A DNA stretch of 64,000 nt, from the NCBI GenBank assembly GCA_029247265.1, contig JAQWLN010000045.1, positions 16,501 through 80,500 on the forward strand, given 5' to 3'. How positions within the stretch are numbered: position 1 is the first letter of the stretch; each line of letters starts with the position of its first letter. The DNA is from Fuerstiella sp. GTDB taxonomy: Bacteria; Planctomycetota; Planctomycetia; Planctomycetales; Planctomycetaceae. Below the pieces are notes generated by a model. It saw only the letters and a program-made list of their open reading frames with translations, was not told the origin of the DNA and searched no databases. Positions 30,652 to 40,216 of this stretch are shown piece after piece. A program made the translations under genes and the position numbers.

Positions 30652-31422
30652 TCAGCCCTTTTTAAGTTCTGTAAATGCGTCAGCCATGGCGTTCTTCATA
30701 ATCAGAGCATCGTTGGAGTAAACAACCAGCCTCGCTCCCTGGCGGATGGTTCGCACGGCCTGCTCGGTCGTTCCGAACCAGCACCCGGCAGCAACGTGAT
30801 GACGATCTGCTGTATCGATAATTTTTTGCAGCATGGCAATCGTGTCCGGGTGATCGTATTTATTGGGAATGCCCATGTTCACCGTCAAGTCGTTGGGACC
30901 GACAAAGACCGCATGGACGCCTGGTATCGAACAGATCCGGTCGAGGTTTTCAACGCCCTCGACAGACTCGATCATGGGCATAAAGACGGTGTCCGCGCAC
31001 TTGGATTCGGTAATGTATTTCCGAGTAGCTTCGCTGGGCCAGGCGCCGCCCGCCAGCACCCGCTCAAGAGCCTTCCCCTTGAGCGGACGATACACGGCCG
31101 CGGCCGCGAGCCGCTTTGCCTGTTCATAGTCCTCCATGTACGGCACAACAACTCCGTCAAAGCTGTCACAGACTTTGGAAACATCATCGGGTTCACGACT
31201 GTGAGTTCTGGCCAGGCAGGCGATTCCTTTTGCCGCCAGCGCGTACCGCAGGGGAAGAAATTCGGCCAGATCCAGTGCGTTGTGCTCGGCCGTCACAATC
31301 ACAAAGTCCAGCGCGTTCGGTGGCAGGAAGTCCACCATCGCCGGATTGACGGCATGCTGGACCAACGTGCCATAGACGGTTTCACCTTTGAGTAATTTGT
31401 TCTTCAGCATACGTCCGCTCAT
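30652..31422 (-). CDS. HpcH/HpaI aldolase/citrate lyase family protein
   Basis: MLKNKLLKGETVYGTLVQHAVNPAMVDFLPPNALDFVIVTAEHNALDLAE...FMPMIESVEGVENLDRICSIPGVHAVFVGPNDLTVNMGIP. Confidence 0.93.
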   Translation of the reverse strand: MSGRMLKNKLLKGETVYGTLVQHAVNPAMVDFLPPNALDFVIVTAEHNALDLAEFLPLRYALAAKGIACLARTHSREPDDVSKVCDSFDGVVVPYMEDYEQAKRLAAAAVYRPLKGKALERVLAGGAWPSEATRKYITESKCADTVFMPMIESVEGVENLDRICSIPGVHAVFVGPNDLTVNMGIPNKYDHPDTIAMLQKIIDTADRHHVAAGCWFGTTEQAVRTIRQGARLVVYSNDALIMKNAMADAFTELKKG

Positions 31423-31530
31423 TGTTGGATCCTTGTTCGTGGAAGCAAAGGGGTCGGGAGTCTTTCTTGGGTCAGTGATATTTGAGTCAAATCGTCCTCC
31501 GCTCGAAAAGACTCCCGCCTTCTGGTAAAA

Positions 31531-32640
31531 TTACTGCAGCAATGACAGCGGATTGTCACGCGTAATTAATGGAAGATCGATCGGGCCGCAGACACGATGG
31601 GATTCAAAGACAGCGGCAATCATTTCCACGATGGCACGGCTGTCTTCGGCCGAACATTTCGTTGGTCGTTCCTGTTCAACACTGTCGATCAGGTCGGTAA
31701 TGGCCGCCACGTGACCACCTTCATAGGTACCGTCTGTCCGAGCCTCCGGCTTACCAATGCCGGAGGACGTGATTGTTTCCCATGTTTTGCCCGTTCGCCC
31801 CGGTGACCAGCTGCTGTCACGGAGAATAAACGCAGGTTTCAGATAACCGCTCTGCATTTCAATAATGCCTCGCGAGCCCATGATTTGAAGTCCGAATCGC
31901 GTCGGACTGCCGCCCACGCCTCGCTTTGAGGCAAAGTGGCCATAGACGCCTTTGGAAAACGCATATCGAGCCTGCACGTGATCACCAGCCAGCAGGCCGA
32001 TGCCTTCAGGGCCGTCGAACACATCCGCTTTCGCAACGGTGCGGCCTTTGCTGGCCACGGTCGCGGTACATGAGTGAGCACTCCCTCCGGCAATACTCCG
32101 CATCAGGCCGAAGACGTGGGCCCCGAGCACCCAAAGGTCTTCTCCACCGCCACGACGATCTTCCTTACCACGACCTCGCAGCTCCAGAACCTCACCAATT
32201 TCGCCGTGCTGAATCAGCGACAGCACTGTGTCCAGAACCGGAGAATATTGTGTCACGTGGGCGATACCGAGTTTCAGGTGCCGCATTTCCATGGCACGCA
32301 CAACTTCGTCGCTTTCCGTCAACGTGCGGCAGAATGGTTTCTCCATGTACACATGACAACCGGCCGCTGCGGCAGCCAGTAACATGTCGTGATGCTGGTC
32401 AATCCAGCGGGGGCAGACACCGACAATATCCAGTTTTTCCCTGTTGAGCATGTGGCGGTAATCAGCGTAGGCCTGCGGTGCGGCCGTTCGCTTCTGAGCC
32501 GCCGCGCGGCCACCCTCGTGTGGATCCGCGACGGCTGCGACTTCAACGTTGGCCAGCTTTGTGAACGCAACATCGACCCCGTGCCCATAGTCGCCGCGAC
32601 CTGTGCTGCCGATGATTCCGACTCGATACGTTTTCGACAT
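31531..32640 (-). CDS. Gfo/Idh/MocA family oxidoreductase
   Basis: KTYRVGIIGSTGRGDYGHGVDVAFTKLANVEVAAVADPHEGGRAAA...CHVYMEKPFCRTLTESDEVV. Confidence 0.93.
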   Translation of the reverse strand: MSKTYRVGIIGSTGRGDYGHGVDVAFTKLANVEVAAVADPHEGGRAAAQKRTAAPQAYADYRHMLNREKLDIVGVCPRWIDQHHDMLLAAAAAGCHVYMEKPFCRTLTESDEVVRAMEMRHLKLGIAHVTQYSPVLDTVLSLIQHGEIGEVLELRGRGKEDRRGGGEDLWVLGAHVFGLMRSIAGGSAHSCTATVASKGRTVAKADVFDGPEGIGLLAGDHVQARYAFSKGVYGHFASKRGVGGSPTRFGLQIMGSRGIIEMQSGYLKPAFILRDSSWSPGRTGKTWETITSSGIGKPEARTDGTYEGGHVAAITDLIDSVEQERPTKCSAEDSRAIVEMIAAVFESHRVCGPIDLPLITRDNPLSLLQ

Positions 32641-32722
32641 TGGTCACCCCTTCCTGAAGACTTTCGACTGCGTGCCCGTTCGGTTTCTCCGTCGCTGAGT
32701 TATTCCTGTACGTCGTGCACGC

Positions 32723-34057
32723 TCAAACTTCCGGAAGGACCCACGGCTTCCGATACTCCGACCGCGTACGCAGCGCATTGGCTTCGTCATCGTCGACAAA
32801 AGTTTCTAACTCGGGATCAAGGATCAGCGTCCTGCCGACTCGCGCGGCGATGTTACCCGCGTGGCAGAGAACCGACGCGGGGTGACCGACGGTTTCCAGA
32901 TCGCAGTACGGCTTCTCCCTAGATTTAACGCAGTCAATAAAGTTCTGCACATGTGGCCCCTCATGACTGTCGCCTTCGCCCTGCCCCAGAACCTGACCAC
33001 CACGACCATACGCCACCCAATTGGAATTGCCCATGACGATGTATCCCCTGTCACCAAAAACGGCAGCTCCTTCTGAATGTCCGAGATAGCGATACGGCGT
33101 CCAGACGCGCATTTCGTACGTCAGCATTTTCGGTTGCACGCTGTCACCGTATTCATAGGTGACCTGCATCGTGTCAGGAAACTGCTGTGCATCGTCGAAA
33201 TACCACTTGCCCCCGTGAGCCGAAATCGAGGACGGCAGACCGACCTGTGCGTCTCCCTGAGCTTCGCAGGCGGCGTTCAGCAGAGCCACGGCCATATCCA
33301 GCCGATGCACGCCATCGTTGCCTAGGTCCCCGGTACCATAGTCATAAAGCCAGCGCCAGCGTCCGTGAAAACGGTTGACGTTAAACGGTCGTTTCGGTGC
33401 CGGCCCCATCCACATTTCGTAGTCGACGCCAGCGGGGGGCGTACCGTCAGACGGAAATCCGATCGCGCCCTGTTTCGAACTTTCCCATGCCTTGGCAACG
33501 ACACAGCGCCCCAGTTTCCCGCTCTTCACAAATTCGATCGCCGACTGCAGTCGTTTCGTTGACCGATGCTGTGATCCCATCTGCACGATGCGTTTATGTT
33601 TACGCATTGCAGCGACCATCTGCATGCCTTCGACGATGTTGTGACCATCCGGTTTTTCAACGTACACATCCTTGCCCGCCTGACACGCAAGTATTGTGGG
33701 AATGGCGTGCCAGTGATCGGGTGTTCCGGCAACGATCACGTCGAGAGTGTCGTCGTCAATGAGCCGCCGAAAGTCGCTTTCGCCTCGAGGACGGCGACTC
33801 TGATTTTTCTCGGCTGTCGCCAGGCCTTTGGGAAGGCGGTTGGCATCCAGATCCGCGATCGCGACAACGTCAACGGACGCATTTGAGGAAAACGAGTTAA
33901 TCAGCGACAGCGCGCGACCGCCGGCACCAATAATGCCGACGCGAACACGATCGCCGGGCTGCACCGAAGCGGCCTGCGTGGATTGGGCAGAAATAAGACT
34001 GCCCAATGTCGCAGCGGAAGACCGCTGAACAAAGTTTCGGCGAGAAGGTTCAGCCAT
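32723..34057 (-). CDS. Gfo/Idh/MocA family oxidoreductase with Tat-type signal
   Basis: MAEPSRRNFVQRSSAATLGSLISAQSTQAA leader; VRVGIIGAGGRALSLINSF...DVYVEKPDGHNIVEGMQMV...VQMGSQHRS. Start at 34057 preferred over ORF start 34084. Confidence 0.93.
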   Translation of the reverse strand: MAEPSRRNFVQRSSAATLGSLISAQSTQAASVQPGDRVRVGIIGAGGRALSLINSFSSNASVDVVAIADLDANRLPKGLATAEKNQSRRPRGESDFRRLIDDDTLDVIVAGTPDHWHAIPTILACQAGKDVYVEKPDGHNIVEGMQMVAAMRKHKRIVQMGSQHRSTKRLQSAIEFVKSGKLGRCVVAKAWESSKQGAIGFPSDGTPPAGVDYEMWMGPAPKRPFNVNRFHGRWRWLYDYGTGDLGNDGVHRLDMAVALLNAACEAQGDAQVGLPSSISAHGGKWYFDDAQQFPDTMQVTYEYGDSVQPKMLTYEMRVWTPYRYLGHSEGAAVFGDRGYIVMGNSNWVAYGRGGQVLGQGEGDSHEGPHVQNFIDCVKSREKPYCDLETVGHPASVLCHAGNIAARVGRTLILDPELETFVDDDEANALRTRSEYRKPWVLPEV

Positions 34058-34317
34058 AGCACCCTCCAAACGCAGGATGACCACAATTATCGATTGCGGT
34101 ACAGAAATGAGGAACGATTCTTCAAGGTGACGATCTTCGCAGATTGGTGATCGACATCAAATCAGTTGACGGCATAGCCTGGCAATTAGAAAGAACAGGT
34201 GGAACAATGCTGGCCTTTCACCATGGAGTGTCACCGCCACCCGAATTTATGTCCGCAGACCAGCATCTCCGCAGGTGAGCAACGCTGCGACTCCACCCAC
34301 TGCATGACCAGACGGAT

Positions 34318-34854
34318 ATGAACGACAACGACATTCCCGACATCGCTGCCGCTGCGTCCATTCTGGCCGGTACGATCGGACAGATTGAATTCGCGCGACA
34401 GTACACCGAGGAACTGTTGGAAGCAACTCCGCGTGAGCATTGGTTCGAGAAGCCGGAGGGGCTTCCGACACACATCGCGTGGCAGGTGGGACACCTGACA
34501 GTCAGTCAATACGGATTGCTGATGTTTCGGATGCGTGGACGCCGTCCGGAAGACCTGACTCTGATTCCCGGAAAATTCCGGAAGGCCTACAGCCGACAGT
34601 CCGTTCCAAACTCAGACGGGACGATTCAGCCATCGGCCGACGAATTGCTGGACCGCCTGAACCGTGTTCACGAACTGGCAATGACAGAAGTCGAAGCGAT
34701 CGAACCATCGGTACTGCTGGAACCGGTGGACATGCCTTATGCTGCCTATCCGATCAAGCTGGGAGCCATCATGTTCTGCCCGATGCATGAACAGATTCAC
34801 GCGGGACAGATTGGATTAGTGCGCCGCGCGCTCGGACTGTCGCCAGTGAGGTGA
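34318..34854 (+). CDS. DinB family protein
   Basis: EFARQYTEELLEATPREHWFEKPEGLPTHIAWQVGHLTVSQYGLL...MFCPMHEQIHAGQIGLVRRALGLSPV; His pattern of DinB four-helix proteins. Confidence 0.85.
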   Translation: MNDNDIPDIAAAASILAGTIGQIEFARQYTEELLEATPREHWFEKPEGLPTHIAWQVGHLTVSQYGLLMFRMRGRRPEDLTLIPGKFRKAYSRQSVPNSDGTIQPSADELLDRLNRVHELAMTEVEAIEPSVLLEPVDMPYAAYPIKLGAIMFCPMHEQIHAGQIGLVRRALGLSPVR

Positions 34855-34884
34855 ACAACCTCCCGCCAACAACTGCGACAGCTG

Positions 34885-36000
34885 TTATTGCGCGGCCGTG
34901 AACTGAATGTCCGCCGGAAGTGTGGCGGATTTCTGGGGCGAGATATTTACGGATTCCACCGCGAGTCGTCCGAGAATGTGGTTCGTGGAGTCGAACCAGG
35001 ATTCGAGAACATGCACGACGGACGGCGAGACCGGTAGGTCGGCCGGTCGTTCCAGGTGTTTCGAAACAACGACAACGGTGCAGTCTGCCGTCGTCTCAGA
35101 TGTCAGTTGGTATTTTCCATCCATGTCGGACACCCCGACCGCTCCGCCAAGAGCAGACAAGGCGGCGACCGTAGCAGCAAGATCCGGATTCTCTGCCGGC
35201 CGTTGCAAACTTCGCGCGTTCAATTTGATGGTGCCCTGCCTGTTGACCGGCAGCAACAGAACCATGGCACCGGAATCCGGAAGCATGCGGCCCGATGCAT
35301 CCTGATACTCAATCGTGCCCTGAACGATGACGGCGTCCTCTGCGGGAACTGCTTTAACCCGCGGACCCACTTCCCGCACCCGCTGCTCATCCACACGTGA
35401 TTCGACAGAGTCCACAGTGCCGGATGTTCGGTGTCCAACCCACCACCCAAGACAAACTCCCAGCAGCAACATGGCAAGACCACTCGCCAGCAGTCCTATT
35501 GTTCGGTGCTGACCACGACTGACTTCACGCATGTCACGCAGTACATGTTCCGACACCTGACCGTCTGGTGACTGTTGCTCCAGCGAAGCGAGTTCGTTCA
35601 GAGATTCAGCGATGGCAACGGGGTCGCCGGACTCAAAACTGACTTCCTGAGCGGCGACGTGAGAGATTTCAACGTCGATTGGTTCCGACGCCGCAATTGG
35701 TTCCGGAGAGACAACTCTGTCGGTCACTCCACCTGTGCCCTGCCCCGCCGCCGGCCTCGGCTCGTCAGGCGCAGATTCCAAGTGGTCGTCGTCGAGCACG
35801 GACAGTTCAGTCAGCGCGGATAATAGCGCCGAATCGCTTTTAACCGCGGACTGCGGATCCGGAATCCGGCGCGTGCGACCATCAAGTTCCGGAACTCGCA
35901 ATGATCGGCCGCATTGCGGACAGTCCACGACAGCGCTTGCGCGGGACCGCGAGATGCCCAGCAGTTGACTGCAGTGTTGACAACGAAACTTAATCGGCAT
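34885..36000 (-). CDS. hypothetical membrane protein with N-terminal zinc ribbon
   Basis: MPIKFRCQHCSQLLGISRSRASAVVDCPQCGRSLRVPEL (CxxC...CxxC), TM TIGLLASGLAMLLLGVCLGWWVG. ATG at 36000 preferred. Confidence 0.75.
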   Translation of the reverse strand: MPIKFRCQHCSQLLGISRSRASAVVDCPQCGRSLRVPELDGRTRRIPDPQSAVKSDSALLSALTELSVLDDDHLESAPDEPRPAAGQGTGGVTDRVVSPEPIAASEPIDVEISHVAAQEVSFESGDPVAIAESLNELASLEQQSPDGQVSEHVLRDMREVSRGQHRTIGLLASGLAMLLLGVCLGWWVGHRTSGTVDSVESRVDEQRVREVGPRVKAVPAEDAVIVQGTIEYQDASGRMLPDSGAMVLLLPVNRQGTIKLNARSLQRPAENPDLAATVAALSALGGAVGVSDMDGKYQLTSETTADCTVVVVSKHLERPADLPVSPSVVHVLESWFDSTNHILGRLAVESVNISPQKSATLPADIQFTAAQ

Positions 36001-36049
36001 GACAGCAGCTGAATGAGACAATGAGATGAGATACCAGGTTGAGGGTATC

Positions 36050-36845
36050 CTACACATTCGAATTCGACGGTTCAGCTATGGCAGGACATCTGTCAATCAG
36101 TTTGCGTCCGGAAACCGCTACAGGTTGCCGATCAAGAGACTGTACGGCGTCGTCGCGGCCCTGTGTCAGTGTGCCGGCGGTATTGTCGAAGAAGTCATTC
36201 ATATCCACGATGGCGGGCCCCAGCAAAAACAGGAAGACTGATGGCATCAGGCACAACGTCGTTGGAAACAGCAATTTGAACGAAGCTGCATTTGCACGTG
36301 CGTCTGCCCGTTCCCGCAGACTGTTCCGCATGCTGTCACTGTAATCCTTCAATGCCTGAGCAATACTGGTGCCGGTCGTTTCAGACTGCGTCAACAGCGC
36401 CGTAAAGGACGTGACTTCCGGCGAATCGATTCGCTGTGAGAACCCACGCAGTGCGTAGTTCAGCGAACCGAGCCGGTGTCACACTTCCAAAAACCATGTC
36501 GTCTTCCGACATGGGCAGTTCTTCAGGTCGCGGCGGCGTCAGAACGCTGCTGGCATCGCCGCCCAGAATGCTGTCGAAGTCTGAGAAGAGTCCGCCCTGA
36601 TGCTGCTGAGCGGTGGCTGGAACAGATCCATCTACTGCAGCATCAACCACCCGGGGAACCAACGGTTTCGGCAACCCGGCGTCGTTCACTGAGGAGTCAG
36701 CGTTTCTGGAATTCGCAACCGCCCCAGTCTCTTCGTTACTCGTCGTCGACACGTCACCGGATACGCCAGGTGCGCCCCGGAATATTTTATAGAGGCCGAA
36801 TACGCATCCAATAACGACCAGAACAATTCCAACCCAGGTGAGCAT
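36050..36845 (-). pseudogene. TadC-like type II secretion system F protein, internally deleted and frameshifted
   Basis: N-term frame (ORF 36381..36845) MLTWVGIVLVVIGCVFGLYKIF...SEDDMVFGSVTPA; the other frame gives RLGSLNYALRGFSQRIDSPEVTSFTALLTQSETTGTSIAQALKDYSDSMRNSLRERADARANAASFKLLFPTTLCLMPSVFLFLLGPAIVDMNDFFDN. The expected middle with its TM helices is absent. Confidence 0.8.
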
Positions 36846-36934
36846 AATTTTTCTCCGACCACTTCAGCAGGACGAAAAGATTCCACGTTCCATGACACCG
36901 GGCATAATCCCGCTGGCCGGTACGGCATCTTGTT

Positions 36935-37631
36935 TTAAAAACGAGCACTGCGTCTGAGAATCCGAAACACGATAAGGCCGCCAACAATCTGCAATGTGAC
37001 TGCCAATCCCAACGACGGGCGGCCCCAAAATGATCCGAGCAGGTCGGCGACATATTTTTCGCGACTCATCGTAAAAAACAGAACGACCAGAGGTGGAACG
37101 ACCAGCATCATAATGGCCCCCAGACGGCTCGCGACTGTTGCTGCGCGCATTCGATTCACGAAATGAAGTCGGTCGCGGACGGCAGTCGCCAGTCGTTCCA
37201 GCACCTGAATCAGGTCACCGCCGGTATCCTGGTGAACTCCAACAGCAGAGCTGAACATCGTCAGGGTGGTCACACCAGTTCGCTCGGTCAGATCTCGAAC
37301 CGCCGTTCCAAGGTCCATCCCCATCTCTGTACGTCGAACAACAAGCCGCAGTTCATCTCCCAGCGGCGCCGGCGTGTCGGCAGCGACCGCGCGGAAAGAA
37401 TGTGCTACGTTTCTTCCGGTCCGTGCGGCACGAGCAAGAGATTCGGCCATGCCTGGCATTTGCTCCATGATCTGCGTTTGCCGTCGGGTTCGCAGCCCCA
37501 TGGCAACGGCAATCGGTACGACCATGCCGATGAAGAATCCAGCTGCGGTCGCCAGCAGATTCTCTGAGAAAACGAATATGATGCCGCCAAACGTGACGCC
37601 GGCCAGCAGGCATCCAGGGAGTAAGTTTCAC
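36935..37631 (-). pseudogene. TadB-like type II secretion system F protein with apparent 1-nt frameshift near the start
   Basis: ORF 36935..37525 ...MEQMPGMAESLARAARTGRNVAHSFRAVAADTP...GVHQDTGGDLIQVLERLATAVRDRLHFVNRMRA; the frame stays open upstream as PGCLLAGVTFGGIIFVFSENLLATAAGFFIG until a TGA that overlaps a GTG (37631) preceded by CAGGAGACACAAAC in another frame. Confidence 0.7.
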
Positions 37632-37824
37632 GTTTGTGTCTCCTGCGACTTTTGATTTATGGTGTGTAGTCGCGAACACAACAACGCGCGGGAAACGCAT
37701 GCAGAACAAGAGTTTTCATCACCCTGTCAGGCAAACCTGCCTGAACAGAGTCCGCAGAAATCACCGTCCTGTAGTCGTGAACGGCTGAATCTAACTTTTG
37801 AATTCAGTGTTTGTGGTGCACACG

Positions 37825-38268
37825 TCACAGTCGTTGCTGATCGGCAGAAACAGTATCATGCTCACCAACCATTAAAGCGTCAGCCACAAGAGATCGCCCG
37901 CGCACGGAAAATCCGGTCGGCCAGAGCAGATCCGGTGTGGCATTCTTCATGGGTACTCGAATACGGACAATGATCCGTTCGCCAGGCATCTGTAAACCAG
38001 CCACTTCAATGGCGGCGTCGCGAGACAGTTTCCTGCCCAGCATCTGTTTCACTTCGTCACGAATATCCTCTGCGCGGGTGTCAGTCAGACATCGCCTGCG
38101 GGCGCCGGCGTGTGCAGCATCTGAAATGCGAATCGGTGCGGTGGTCAGAAGTGAAAATTCAACGATGGCAAACAGCAGCAGCAGAAAAGTCGGCAGAACC
38201 AGAACCAGTTCCATCGACAGAATCACTCCTGATCGGGAATGCTGGCGTTGTGGCCTGAATCGATGCAT
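37825..38268 (-). CDS. TadE-like pilus assembly protein
   Basis: HSRSGVILSMELVLVLPTFLLLLFAIVEFSLLTTAPIRISDAAHAGARRR. Internal ATG at 38268 preferred. Confidence 0.82.
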   Translation of the reverse strand: MHRFRPQRQHSRSGVILSMELVLVLPTFLLLLFAIVEFSLLTTAPIRISDAAHAGARRRCLTDTRAEDIRDEVKQMLGRKLSRDAAIEVAGLQMPGERIIVRIRVPMKNATPDLLWPTGFSVRGRSLVADALMVGEHDTVSADQQRL

Positions 38269-38466
38269 TGTTATTCCCCGTTCCCCTGCAAATCCCCGGT
38301 CGGACAATTGACTCTGGCGGGTCAGCAACGTCTCAGTCGCACTGGGCAACAGGACATCACGTATGAACGGACAGTGCTGAACTCAGATGACCAAGAGGGA
38401 GGCAGCTGTTCGACTGACTTCGGCAGAATCGGCCGGCAGCCATCAATGATTCAAAACATGACGTTA

Positions 38467-39018
38467 TTACCATTGATTCTGAAACAACAGTAACACGCAC
38501 CACGTCGCCAGCGCGACGGGCATCGCAAAGGCCATGACCCGTCGGTCTGATTTTTGAGCGTTAGATTCTCCAGGTACGTTTCGACCACGTGACGTATTCG
38601 ACGACTTGCGTCGGTAACGATCTCGTGTTTTCCGCCAGCCGCGTTTGAAAACCCCCGCGACCAGAACTCCGAATGTGCCCAGCACGACCAATATCAGGCT
38701 CGCAAAGACCACTTTGAGAGTCAGTCCGGCACCCAGCCACACGCTCAGTCCGCCCAACAATTTTACGTCACCACCTCCTGCGCTGCCAACCATCCACAGC
38801 ACAAACAGGAACCCGAAGCCAACGCCGAAACCACAAAGACCGTCAAGAATGCCATCCCACTGGTGAAAGGTCGCCTGATAAAACCAGCCAGCCACCCACA
38901 TGGGCACGGTGACATTATTGTATATTTTCCGCAGTCGAAGATCGGTCCACGCTGTGATCAGGGTGTAGGCGGCAATGCAGACAACGAAGACCGTCTTATC
39001 CAATGGCAAATCGAACAT
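38467..39018 (-). CDS. prepilin peptidase (A24 family, TadV/CpaA-like)
   Basis: AAYTLITAWTDLRLRKIYNNVTVPMWVAGWFYQ...[28 protein letters not shown]; catalytic D(L)RxRKI and GGGD motifs. Confidence 0.88.
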   Translation of the reverse strand: MFDLPLDKTVFVVCIAAYTLITAWTDLRLRKIYNNVTVPMWVAGWFYQATFHQWDGILDGLCGFGVGFGFLFVLWMVGSAGGGDVKLLGGLSVWLGAGLTLKVVFASLILVVLGTFGVLVAGVFKRGWRKTRDRYRRKSSNTSRGRNVPGESNAQKSDRRVMAFAMPVALATWCVLLLFQNQW

Positions 39019-39331
39019 CGTGGGGTATACCTACTGCGGGAACTGTAGGAGACAGGCTCTGGCAAGCCGATTATCTTTTGATGAGACCTGAGGCCGAATA
39101 TCAACAATTGTTGACCGCGTTTTCGCAATTACTGCTGCCTTTTCCCGGCATTCTCTACCACACCGTGTTGTCTTCTGCAGTCAACTCGAAACAATCGTCA
39201 AAACAGGAACAGGTGGTACGCGGGTGGATCCTCGCGCGGCCGCAAAATTCAGCATGGTCGCGAATCCAACGCACATTTTCGACCACCTGTTCAACTCACG
39301 GAAGTTCAGCAGAGCAGAGATCAGGAACACG

Positions 39332-40120
39332 ATGCCCACACCCGAACCAACAACCACCGCGATTCTTGCAACTGCCACTGAAGCAGCACATCTCGGAGGA
39401 AAAGTCCTGCAGGACTGGGTGGGGCGTTTCTCGGTCAGCGAAAAAAGTCGCGCCAATCTGGTAACGGAAGCCGACCACGCATCACAGGAACTCATACATC
39501 AGACGATCGTTGCACAGTTCAGTGATCATGGATTCCTCGGCGAAGAAGGCCTGTGCCATGAATCAGCCACGTCCGACTATCGCTGGGTGATTGACCCGCT
39601 GGATGGCACGTCAAACTACGTCCACGGATTTCCGTACTATGCGGTGTCAATTGGCGTGGAAAAAGCGGGACAACTTGTAGCTGCGGTTATTTTCGATCCC
39701 AATCGGGATGAGACGTTTGCGGCAACGCTTGATGGTGGTGCCACACTCAACGGACAGCCCATCAACACCAGCGGCCAGACCGATGTCTCTGCGGCGATGG
39801 CCATGGCCAGCCTTCCCGTTGGCGGAGACGAACACGATCCGGCTGTTAACCGTTTTCTCAGGTCTCTCAAACACCTGCAAACCGTCCAGAGAAGCGGATC
39901 GGCAGCATTAAATCTTGCCTGTGTGGCCTGCGGAAGAATTGACGCCTTCTGGTCCAGCAGTCTGAAGCCATGGGATGTCGCTGCCGGCGTGTTGATCGTC
40001 AAAGAAGCCGGAGGAGCTGTTACGAATCTGGAAGGCGGCAGAATTGATATAATGATTCCAGACATACTCGCCACAAGCAGCGGGAAAATCGGACAGGACC
40101 TCACAGGCATTCTGAATTGA
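39332..40120 (+). CDS. inositol monophosphatase family protein
   Basis: NLVTEADHASQELIHQTI...HGFLGEEG...YRWVIDPLDGTSNYVHGFPYYAVSIGV...RSGSAALNLACVACGRIDAFWSSSLKPWDVAAGVLIVKEAGG. Start 39332. Confidence 0.95.
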   Translation: MPTPEPTTTAILATATEAAHLGGKVLQDWVGRFSVSEKSRANLVTEADHASQELIHQTIVAQFSDHGFLGEEGLCHESATSDYRWVIDPLDGTSNYVHGFPYYAVSIGVEKAGQLVAAVIFDPNRDETFAATLDGGATLNGQPINTSGQTDVSAAMAMASLPVGGDEHDPAVNRFLRSLKHLQTVQRSGSAALNLACVACGRIDAFWSSSLKPWDVAAGVLIVKEAGGAVTNLEGGRIDIMIPDILATSSGKIGQDLTGILN

Positions 40121-40216
40121 CGCACCCGCAGGATACGAAACACTTCACTCAGCTGTAATTCCGGCGTAGGATGACGTAGTGGATACTGGGTCATTATTCC
40201 GGCAGCTGCCCACCGT

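Noticed and set aside
37353-37709. ORF 37353..37709 minus as a separate protein
   Set aside because: It is the out-of-frame reading through the damaged tadB start (VKLTPWMPAGRRHVWRHH...); the coding signal lies in the neighbouring frame.
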